Assembly: GCA_003518475.1 (NCBI GenBank)
Contig: DOYO01000149.1
Location: forward strand, 1-5,282
Direction: 5' to 3'
DNA from: Acholeplasmataceae bacterium
GTDB taxonomy: Bacteria; Bacillota_I; Bacilli_A; Acholeplasmatales; Acholeplasmataceae
Length of the DNA stretch: 5,282 nucleotides
In this document: one piece after another, positions 1 to 5,282 of the stretch
How the letters are laid out: every line of letters starts with the position of its first letter
How positions within the stretch are numbered: position 1 is the first letter of the stretch
Notes under the pieces: generated by a model
The model's input: only the letters and a program-made list of their open reading frames with translations
Database searches by the model: none
What the model was told of the DNA's origin: nothing
Made by a program: the position numbers and the translations under genes

Positions 1-2835
1 TATATATCAGATACGATTACGGTGGAAACATGGATTGATGTGAGAGCAACCATTAACATCAATGGTTTTATCAATGTTGTTGAGTTCACCATTCATGTCA
101 TACCAATTCAAACAGTCACGATTGCAGAATTCCTTGCAGGCGTGGAAAACGTACCATACAGACTAGAAGTCGTTGTTATCTTAGCAATGTCAACACAGAT
201 GGACGGCACGCATATTTTGGCTGATGAAACAGGATATCTGCTTTGTGCGAAACCATTTGAATTTGTTGCAGGAGACAAAGTCATTTTAATTGGATCGAGA
301 ACGATTCATGATGGCGCTATCTTGCTTTGGGATGATACAGAATGGATCGAAACAGTATCCATAGATAATCCATCTCCAATCGCGCCGGTTTCTCATACGG
401 TTGATAGTTTTAATTTAATTTCTATAGAAGACCCATTAAACTGGGGTATGTATGTTGAGTTGACAGGATATGTCGGTGAAGCGCAAGATATTGGCTATTT
501 ATTGACGGATACACTGGGAGCTAGTGATTTTGCAGGTATCGTCTCCATGTCAAGTGAAGCATTGACGATTCTTTATGATCATTTGCATCTAAAGGTTGTT
601 ATTAAAGGATTCCTACTTCCTAACTTTGATGGTGATGAAACTGAACCAGACAGAATGCTTGTTTTTGAAGCATACGACAATCCAATTCATTTGGTTTCAA
701 CTACGGATCAGGAAAAGATTGATGAATTGATTGCTTTAGGAACTCATTTCCTTGAAGGACAGATGTGGTATCCATATGATTATGTAGAGATTGAAGAAGA
801 AATGCCCGCATTGGGAGCTACGATCGTTTGGGCGATTACTTCAGATAATGCAAGTGTTTATGATGCGCTTCTTGGAAGATTTAACGATGTAAGTGAAATA
901 GAAGTTGTTGCTTTTGAAGCGACGATTACCGTTGGTTCATTGACGGTTGTTCACACTTTCAATTTGACAGTCAATCCGTATCCGGTAACAACAATCTTTG
1001 ACTTTAGAATGATGGATGATTTTGAAGTTGTGAAGCTTCATGGCGTGATTATTGAAGAAGTTGCGAATCTTGGTTATATCCTGCAAGATAGCAGCGGAAT
1101 GATTATGATTAAGGGCTATCATGATTTACAGGTTGGATGGGAAATTACTATTTTTGGACATAAGGATTCATACAATAACATTTGCTGGTTGAGCGGATAT
1201 TCAACTCCATCACAATACAACGTGATCAATACAGGAGTTTCGTTCACTGTTCCAGTAACTCCGATGACTTTACAAGATATTGGCGACATTACTCCATACA
1301 CGGAACATCCGATGGTTTATACAACAATCAGGGGCAGATTATATTATTCTTCAGCTGATGAATTCTATTATTTAACTGATGGTGTGACCGATGTTTATAT
1401 TTATCATGCAAACTTTGGAGCACAAAACACATTACAGGCATTTGAGGGTCAAGATGTTGAAATCAAGGTTTATTTGAATGATTACAATTCACACTTCTTA
1501 GGAGAAAATTGGAGCGTTATCTTCATGGGTAAACCTGGAGATATTCAAGCAATCCCCTTTACAGATGCAGAAATATTAGAAATGATGTATGACTATGTTC
1601 ACTTTGATTTAGACCATGTGTATGTGGAAAATAAGATTAAGATGTTTTCACCAGCACATCCTATTTATGGCGGAACGATTGAACTGGCACTGAATGGACT
1701 CAATGCAGAGTATGCATATATTTTCGAAAATCAATTCGCAATCACAGATATTCCTGGCGACTTGTGGATTGAACTTGAAATCACAATTACAAAAGGCGCA
1801 GAAACAATGACCTTTGTCCTTTCTGTTGAAGTACTCGCAGATGATGGATTGCCTGTTGAACCGTTCATTCCAGGAATGATGGGTTCAATCCCAGGTGAAC
1901 CGCCTGCTGCAGCATTTGGAACATTTGGCGGGTTGATCATTGAAGAAATTGAAAGACACAATGTATTTATGGGTGAAGGCACAGAAATGATTGTCAATAT
2001 GTCGTTCCCTGATGCATCTAGCTTAGGCGCTGACCATGTCACGCTACAGTATTATGATTATTCACTTTCTACTTGGTTTGACTACATGTATGCAGGAGTA
2101 CCGTTAATTACATCAGGGGATAACTTCAGTTTATCCTTCAACGGGCCAATGACGCTGAGATTAATCACATCAGGTGTTCTTACAGGCAATCTGACATCCA
2201 ATGTCGTTGAAGTGCAATATACAAATGTGGATACATATTTTGCAGGTTGGTCTTTGGATGAAAGCGTATATTTGACAGGCATCATGTTCCCATATGTGGG
2301 TCATGGAATCTTTATCGAGGATGTCACTGTATTTGACACAGACGGTGTTGAAGTGATTGGTGGAATCAGTTACCAGTGGTACAGACTCAATCCAAACACA
2401 TTTGAAACCATATTGATTCCAGGTGAAACTAATCAATTGTATATTACGACCATTGCAGATCTGGGTTATTATCTCATGGTCAAAGTCACTGGTGATGAAA
2501 TTACTGTCGGTGGCTACATGCAAATCATGTCGATGAACCCCGTTCAGTTACTCAATAAAGGCATTGTTACCGATATCGATGGAGCAGGTTTCACACTCTC
2601 GATGGAATATGATGTAACCATGGCTGATATGGCCAACTTGAAGATTTATAATCAAGATTATTTGGAAATTGTTGGAATCAACATCATTCCAACCGCAGAT
2701 CCAGCAATCTATGAAATTGAATTGGATATGCTCGGAGCTACCGAACTGCATCTTGAACTTATGACTCCTACATGGATGCTGGGTCAAAAGATGTTTGAAT
2801 ATTTGATGCCAGGAATTACCGTCCCATTGATCTAG
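1..2835 (+). CDS. C-terminal part of a large extracellular Ig-like / OB-fold repeat protein (5' partial)
   Basis: The frame is open from base 1. The GTG at 22 lies inside a beta strand of an Ig-like domain and has no ribosome site, so the true start is upstream. Numbering from base 1 gives 944 visible residues. Residues 1-36 are the end of an Ig-like domain. Residues 37-118 and about 129-227 are two OB-fold-like domains; the first opens with TIAEF and continues in the GYLL...AGDKVILIG pattern. Residues 235-326 are an Ig-like domain of the atrophied bacterial type, with an entry helix (DQEKIDELI), a TIVWAITS strand and a final HTFNLTVNP strand. Residues 327-399 and about 409-511 are two more OB-like domains (GYILQDSSGMIMIKG). 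Residues 520-614 are a third Ig-like domain without the usual Trp strand. A Pro/Gly linker (617-640) leads to a beta-rich tail. OB domains of this style are known from YhcR-like secreted nucleases and related surface proteins. A catalytic domain may lie in the missing N-terminus, but that is inference. No LPxTG motif or C-terminal membrane anchor is visible. Confidence 0.85.
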   Translation, partial: YISDTITVETWIDVRATININGFINVVEFTIHVIPIQTVTIAEFLAGVENVPYRLEVVVILAMSTQMDGTHILADETGYLLCAKPFEFVAGDKVILIGSRTIHDGAILLWDDTEWIETVSIDNPSPIAPVSHTVDSFNLISIEDPLNWGMYVELTGYVGEAQDIGYLLTDTLGASDFAGIVSMSSEALTILYDHLHLKVVIKGFLLPNFDGDETEPDRMLVFEAYDNPIHLVSTTDQEKIDELIALGTHFLEGQMWYPYDYVEIEEEMPALGATIVWAITSDNASVYDALLGRFNDVSEIEVVAFEATITVGSLTVVHTFNLTVNPYPVTTIFDFRMMDDFEVVKLHGVIIEEVANLGYILQDSSGMIMIKGYHDLQVGWEITIFGHKDSYNNICWLSGYSTPSQYNVINTGVSFTVPVTPMTLQDIGDITPYTEHPMVYTTIRGRLYYSSADEFYYLTDGVTDVYIYHANFGAQNTLQAFEGQDVEIKVYLNDYNSHFLGENWSVIFMGKPGDIQAIPFTDAEILEMMYDYVHFDLDHVYVENKIKMFSPAHPIYGGTIELALNGLNAEYAYIFENQFAITDIPGDLWIELEITITKGAETMTFVLSVEVLADDGLPVEPFIPGMMGSIPGEPPAAAFGTFGGLIIEEIERHNVFMGEGTEMIVNMSFPDASSLGADHVTLQYYDYSLSTWFDYMYAGVPLITSGDNFSLSFNGPMTLRLITSGVLTGNLTSNVVEVQYTNVDTYFAGWSLDESVYLTGIMFPYVGHGIFIEDVTVFDTDGVEVIGGISYQWYRLNPNTFETILIPGETNQLYITTIADLGYYLMVKVTGDEITVGGYMQIMSMNPVQLLNKGIVTDIDGAGFTLSMEYDVTMADMANLKIYNQDYLEIVGINIIPTADPAIYEIELDMLGATELHLELMTPTWMLGQKMFEYLMPGITVPLI

Positions 2836-2863
2836 TAACAATCAACTGAAACATTTTTAAACA

Positions 2864-2909
2864 AGAGCCCATTCGGTAAGATAGATACATGACCGAATGG
2901 GCTTTTTTT
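2864..2909 (+). terminator. Strong Rho-independent terminator after the repeat protein
   Basis: The arms AGCCCATTCGGT (2866-2877) and ACCGAATGGGCT (2892-2903) form a perfect 12-bp stem around a 14-nt loop. The stem can be extended by a G-U and an A-U pair into the run of seven Ts (2903-2909). It sits 28 nt after the TAG stop at 2833-2835 and should end transcription of the large upstream gene. The reverse strand lacks a clean U-run, so the terminator is probably one-directional. Confidence 0.93.
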
Positions 2910-2917
2910 AATATTAT
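2889..2917 (+). promoter_or_regulatory. Weak candidate sigma-A promoter for the first membrane gene
   Basis: ATGACC (2889-2894, four of six matches to TTGACA) is separated by 17 nt from TATTAT (2912-2917, five of six matches to TATAAT). It overlaps the terminator's right arm, which is compact but possible. A competing -10, TATAGT at 2958-2963, has no recognisable -35, and transcription from it would start almost on the leader ORF's ribosome site. A promoter is expected somewhere here because a terminator precedes the gene, but its exact position is uncertain. Confidence 0.25.
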
Positions 2918-2980
2918 GAAATATTGTACCAATAAGAATCATGGCTTTTTACGTTTATATAGTGTAGAGGGGATTCTTGG

Positions 2981-3040
2981 ATGAACCGCATACGCTATGC
3001 TTCTACAAGAAGAGGTCAAAATGCAATCTGCAAGAATTAG
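2981..3040 (+). CDS. Possible 19-residue leader ORF overlapping the next gene's start
   Basis: An ATG at 2981 is preceded by AGAGGGG (2966-2972, ribosome-site-like) at 8-nt spacing. The ORF runs to TAG at 3038-3040 and encodes a very basic 19-residue peptide, MNRIRYASTRRGQNAICKN. It is in a different frame from the membrane protein and overlaps its chosen start (3021) by 20 nt, an arrangement that would allow translational coupling. A small inverted repeat, GCATA-CGC-TATGC (2988-3000), lies inside it. There is no recognised family. The evidence is only the ribosome site, the spacing and the overlap, so it may be a chance ORF. Confidence 0.35.
   Translation: MNRIRYASTRRGQNAICKN
3011..3015 (+). 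promoter_or_regulatory. Ribosome binding site that fixes the start at 3021
   Basis: AGAGG (within AGAAGAGGTC) lies 5 nt before ATG 3021. The earlier in-frame ATG at 2997 has no ribosome site at a suitable distance and sits in a small inverted repeat. Starting at 3021 also makes the N-terminus align with the downstream paralog almost residue for residue. Confidence 0.7.
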
Positions 3041-3533
3041 TAAAGAATATCGTCAATTTGCTTTTTATTTATACACCTTCATACAGGTTGTTTTGTTCGT
3101 TATCATTTTTTCAATCGGCTTATCGATAGACTCACTTCAAAAATACTGGATTCTCGCGTTGATTATTGCAGTTTTAGTGGTATTGTTGAACATATTCATT
3201 CACATCAAACGTCAAAAAAATGAATTATACAAATCTTTCTATATCATTCAGAGTTTAACTCACAAATTAGATTTGCCAAGTTCTTTTGTTAAAAATGTCA
3301 TGCTGATCATGCCAGACGGAAAACCAGCATACTATGTTGAAAACAAAATCATACCGGGCGTATTTATTGAATTTTTAGAAGGAAAAAGAGCTTACTTGAT
3401 CAAACAGCTCACAGAAGAACAATGTGTCGACAAATTTAAACTTATTTATGTAAGTCAGAAGAAGTATGCACTCATTGAGGATGAAAACCGAATCAGGTAT
3501 ATTGTTCACTTTGATAATTTGAAGGCAATCTAG
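3021..3533 (+). CDS. Small two-segment membrane protein, tandem paralog 1 (unknown function)
   Basis: This is a 170-residue protein that I do not recognise. Two hydrophobic segments at about 13-36 and 42-62 are joined by a short loop and followed by a basic stretch (HIKRQK). The positive-inside rule then puts both termini in the cytoplasm. The C-terminal domain (about 80-170) carries motifs shared with the gene at 3707: LP (85-86), PDG (98-100), IIP (110-112), EGKRA (120-124), LTE (130-132), YALIED (149-154) and VH (162-163). A hand count over about 90 residues without gaps gives roughly 35 identities. The start at 3021 was preferred over 2997 because of the ribosome site and the paralog alignment; the longer form would add MLLQEEVK. 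Terminators lie before and after it, so it is probably transcribed alone. The soluble part looks like a small mixed alpha/beta domain that could bind a ligand or a partner protein, but no catalytic signature is visible. Confidence 0.88.
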   Translation: MQSARISKEYRQFAFYLYTFIQVVLFVIIFSIGLSIDSLQKYWILALIIAVLVVLLNIFIHIKRQKNELYKSFYIIQSLTHKLDLPSSFVKNVMLIMPDGKPAYYVENKIIPGVFIEFLEGKRAYLIKQLTEEQCVDKFKLIYVSQKKYALIEDENRIRYIVHFDNLKAI

Positions 3534-3563
3534 AAGATATAATTAAACTTCATTTTGAAATTT

Positions 3564-3595
3564 TGCACTCCGTTTACCGGGGTGTATTTCTTTTT
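3564..3595 (+). terminator. Rho-independent terminator between the two paralogs
   Basis: TGCACTCCG (3564-3572) pairs with CGGGGTGTA (3578-3586) around a 5-nt loop (TTTAC). The stem is 9 bp with two G-U wobbles and is followed by TTTCTTTTT. It begins 30 nt after the TAG stop of the first membrane gene and separates the two paralogs into different transcription units. Confidence 0.8.
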
Positions 3596-3643
3596 ATATC
3601 TCATTTATATTAAGATTTTCTTACATAGTTCGTACAGTCAATA

Positions 3644-3673
3644 TTGAAAGGTCTTGATGAAGTAAAATAGAAT
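3644..3673 (+). promoter_or_regulatory. Candidate sigma-A promoter for the second membrane gene
   Basis: TTGAAA (3644-3649, five of six matches to the -35 consensus) is followed after 18 nt by TAGAAT (3668-3673, five of six matches to the -10 consensus). Transcription would start near 3680, just ahead of the ribosome site at 3693. The preceding terminator makes a promoter necessary here. An overlapping TAAAAT (3663-3668) is an alternative -10 but has no good -35. Confidence 0.5.
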
Positions 3674-3692
3674 TGGATATCACAATCGAACT

Positions 3693-3700
3693 GAGGAGGT
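3693..3700 (+). promoter_or_regulatory. Near-ideal Shine-Dalgarno site
   Basis: GAGGAGGT lies 6 nt before ATG 3707, an almost perfect match to the anti-Shine-Dalgarno sequence. It fixes the start of the second membrane gene and suggests stronger translation than that of the first paralog (AGAGG). Confidence 0.85.
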
Positions 3701-3706
3701 AGCCTT

Positions 3707-4225
3707 ATGTTTACCAATGAAAATATAAAATCTTGTCGAATTGCTATTTATGCGTTCGCTATAATCCAAATGATGCTGCTGATCTCATTTTTAGTCGTTT
3801 TGTTTTTATTTAATCATCTTGTAGAAACAGGAGCATACATTTTGCTATATGCAACAGCGTTATCTATCATCAGTTTGTTACTTTATCTGGAACGCTCGAA
3901 AAACAAGGTGTATCATCCTGAATATAGAATAAAATCAATCGATCATTCGATTAATCTACCTGATGAATTTAAGAAAATATTTAAAGTTTTTTTACCTGAT
4001 GGACAAAAAGCTTTTTACTCATCTAATGGAATCATCCCTGTTTCATTTGTCGCATCTGTTGAAGGAAGAAAAGCGAAACTGGTAGAAAAACTCACTGAAA
4101 TTGACAAATTTAATCATTATAAGCTTCTTTATTTATTCAAGAAGCAGTATGCCTTGATAGAAGATATTTGGTGTAACAAGCATTTAGTTCACGCTGAAGA
4201 TTTAGAAATCGCAACGCTATCGTGA
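3707..4225 (+). CDS. Small two-segment membrane protein, tandem paralog 2 (unknown function)
   Basis: This 172-residue protein is a clear paralog of the gene at 3021. It aligns with a one-residue offset over nearly its whole length. Hydrophobic segments lie at about 11-36 and 41-61, followed by a charged stretch (LERSKNK), which again suggests cytoplasmic termini. Shared C-terminal motifs are LP (84-85), PDG (97-99), IIP (109-111), EGRKA (119-123), LTE (129-131), YALIED (148-153) and VH (161-162). The membrane segments are much less conserved than the C-terminal domain, so the domain is probably the functional part. The gene has its own candidate promoter and a very strong ribosome site. It ends with TGA at 4223-4225. 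No clear terminator separates it from the diguanylate cyclase gene 137 nt downstream, so the two may share a transcript. The function is unknown; a role in membrane sensing or signalling is only inferred from the neighbour. Confidence 0.9.
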   Translation: MFTNENIKSCRIAIYAFAIIQMMLLISFLVVLFLFNHLVETGAYILLYATALSIISLLLYLERSKNKVYHPEYRIKSIDHSINLPDEFKKIFKVFLPDGQKAFYSSNGIIPVSFVASVEGRKAKLVEKLTEIDKFNHYKLLYLFKKQYALIEDIWCNKHLVHAEDLEIATLS

Positions 4226-4350
4226 ATAGGGTTTTGAAGATTGCAACTAAAGAATAGTTTTCGATTAAATAGCGATTTCATAAAATAGATAAATTAGAAG
4301 TACGATTCGATGATTTTTATGATATCATTACTAATGAAAACACATCTCTT

Positions 4351-4354
4351 GAGG
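4351..4354 (+). promoter_or_regulatory. Ribosome binding site of the diguanylate cyclase gene
   Basis: GAGG (in GAGGGTGG) lies 8 nt before ATG 4363. The other nearby ATG, at 4334, is in a different frame, so 4363 is the best start. Confidence 0.65.
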
Positions 4355-4362
4355 GTGGAACA

Positions 4363-5282
4363 ATGGTGCTTGAGTCGGTACAAACCAATCTAATTAGCAT
4401 ACTTATTCTTTTGATTATTTACTTCAGCTTGATTAAACATGCACATAAGAAGTATTATTTGAATAAGATTTTTTATATTTTGTTGTGGTCGAACATCACA
4501 ATTTTAGCATTTGACTCGATTGCAGTCTATTTATCTGGAGATACTTCACTTTTAGCAAGAGCGCTGATGATGTTTTCAATTTCTATCTATTACATCCTTC
4601 AACTCATCATTGTCATGTTCTGGATGTTTTATATCACCTTCAATGTCGAACAAAACATGAGGGCTTTCAAATATGTGGTTTTGGTTGCAGGACCGTTATT
4701 GACAGTTCAAATTATGTACACTCTGTTAAGTTTAAATGGAAACTATTTATTTTATATTGATCAGAATAATGTGGTTTTCCGGGGAGAACTATTCTTTTTG
4801 TCGCCATTGTTTTCTTTTTCATTGGTTCTTATCAGTTTGGTTTACGTGCTGCTGAATCGATTTAAATTGAAGAAAACAGATTTTTGGGCATTGCTTGTGT
4901 TCCCCATTCCAACAGTAATCGCAGCTATTTTGCAATTGATTTATCAAAACTTGAATTTGATGTGGCCATCCATGGTTTTATCTATTTTGATTGTTTATAT
5001 TTACATTCAATCGAGAATGACCAATACGGATGCGTTAACCGGGGTATATAATCGAAGAGAATATGAGTATCAGATTGCATATCGCTTAAATAACAGACAC
5101 CAGAACAAGGTGATCAGCGGTATTATGATTGATATCAATGATTTCAAGCAGATCAATGATGATTACTGCCACAGAGTCGGTGATGTGGCATTGGTTCAAC
5201 TCGTTGAAATCTTAAGAAATTCCGTGCGTAAGGATGATTTCATCGCGAGAATTGGCGGGGATGAATTCGTTGTGATCATTGA
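4363..5282 (+). CDS. Membrane-bound diguanylate cyclase with GGDEF domain (3' partial)
   Basis: Proteins of this family make cyclic di-GMP from two GTP at the cytoplasmic face of the membrane. The frame from ATG 4363 stays open to the window end (306 complete codons). About seven hydrophobic segments (near 8-24, 35-57, 68-93, 103-124, 145-164, 174-194, 199-215) form an integral membrane sensor region that I cannot assign to a named family. The GGDEF domain begins at TDALTGVYNRRE (222-233). It has the metal-site strand MIDIND (Asp257), FKQIND (Asn265, Asp266), VGD (Asp274), an inhibitory-site RxxD (RKDD, 289-292) and an intact GGDEF (298-302). This predicts an active, product-inhibited enzyme. 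The usual YGH is YCH (Cys269). Roughly the last third of the domain and the stop lie beyond the window. A weak possible promoter is TTGCAA (4241) with TTAAAT (4265), 18 nt apart; read-through from the preceding gene is equally possible. Confidence 0.95.
   Translation, partial: MVLESVQTNLISILILLIIYFSLIKHAHKKYYLNKIFYILLWSNITILAFDSIAVYLSGDTSLLARALMMFSISIYYILQLIIVMFWMFYITFNVEQNMRAFKYVVLVAGPLLTVQIMYTLLSLNGNYLFYIDQNNVVFRGELFFLSPLFSFSLVLISLVYVLLNRFKLKKTDFWALLVFPIPTVIAAILQLIYQNLNLMWPSMVLSILIVYIYIQSRMTNTDALTGVYNRREYEYQIAYRLNNRHQNKVISGIMIDINDFKQINDDYCHRVGDVALVQLVEILRNSVRKDDFIARIGGDEFVVII

Noticed and set aside
22..24. GTG at 22 as the start of the large protein
   Set aside because: There is no ribosome site upstream, the frame is open to base 1, and the preceding residues (YISDTIT) fit the Ig-like strand pattern. 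The gene is a fragment cut by the window edge.
937..2841. Several minus-strand open frames of 60-117 codons (937-1122, 1119-1301, 1731-2042, 2082-2285, 2170-2523, 2548-2841)
   Set aside because: They all lie opposite the long plus-strand repeat protein, overlap one another, and give low-complexity or His/Ile-rich translations without domains. The plus frame has coherent domain structure throughout.
2997..2999. ATG 2997 as the start of the first membrane protein
   Set aside because: It has no suitably spaced ribosome site and lies in a small inverted repeat. ATG 3021 has AGAGG at 5 nt and matches the paralog's N-terminus.
4223..4225. TGA read as Trp (Mycoplasma-type code)
   Set aside because: The frame ends here at almost the same point as its paralog, which uses TAG, and Trp is encoded by TGG throughout. 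The standard bacterial code fits.
4245..4261. Hairpin AACTA/TAGTT after the second paralog as a terminator
   Set aside because: The stem is only 5 bp and AT-rich, with a very short T-run. It is too weak to call a terminator.

Overview
The window reads as bacterial chromosome from a low-GC Firmicutes/Mollicutes-type lineage. Coding is dense and AT-rich, Shine-Dalgarno sites are strong (GAGGAGGT), and intrinsic terminators end in T-runs. TGA acts as a stop: it ends the second membrane gene, at nearly the same point where its paralog ends with TAG, and visible Trp codons are TGG. The extracellular OB-fold/Ig-like repeat protein would fit Acholeplasmatales/Izemoplasmatales-like or related deep-branching Firmicutes, but the sequence cannot fix the taxon.

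Layout, all genes on the + strand. (1) Bases 1-2835 are the C-terminal 944 residues of a large repetitive protein, probably secreted or surface-located, whose start lies outside the window. It alternates Ig-like domains with pairs of OB-fold-like domains and ends in a different beta-rich tail with no sorting signal. A strong intrinsic terminator follows at 2864-2909. (2) Bases 3021-3533 and 3707-4225 are two tandem paralogs of about 170 residues. Each has two membrane segments and a conserved C-terminal domain of unknown function. The first is preceded by a possible 19-codon leader ORF (2981-3040). The two are separated by a second terminator (3564-3595) and a good candidate sigma-A-type promoter (3644-3673). 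(3) From 4363 to the window edge runs a membrane-bound diguanylate cyclase with about seven membrane segments and a GGDEF domain that includes an RxxD inhibitory site. It is cut by the window end.

The two terminators split the region into at least three transcription units: the end of the repeat protein, the first small membrane protein, and the second small membrane protein. No terminator is evident between the second paralog and the cyclase, so these two could be co-transcribed. That is the only hint from context about what the paralogs do. No RNA genes, mobile elements, CRISPR arrays or long DNA repeats were seen, and no gene-free stretch exceeds 300 bases. The most unfamiliar content is the tandem paralog pair, not any recognisable new defence or mobile system.
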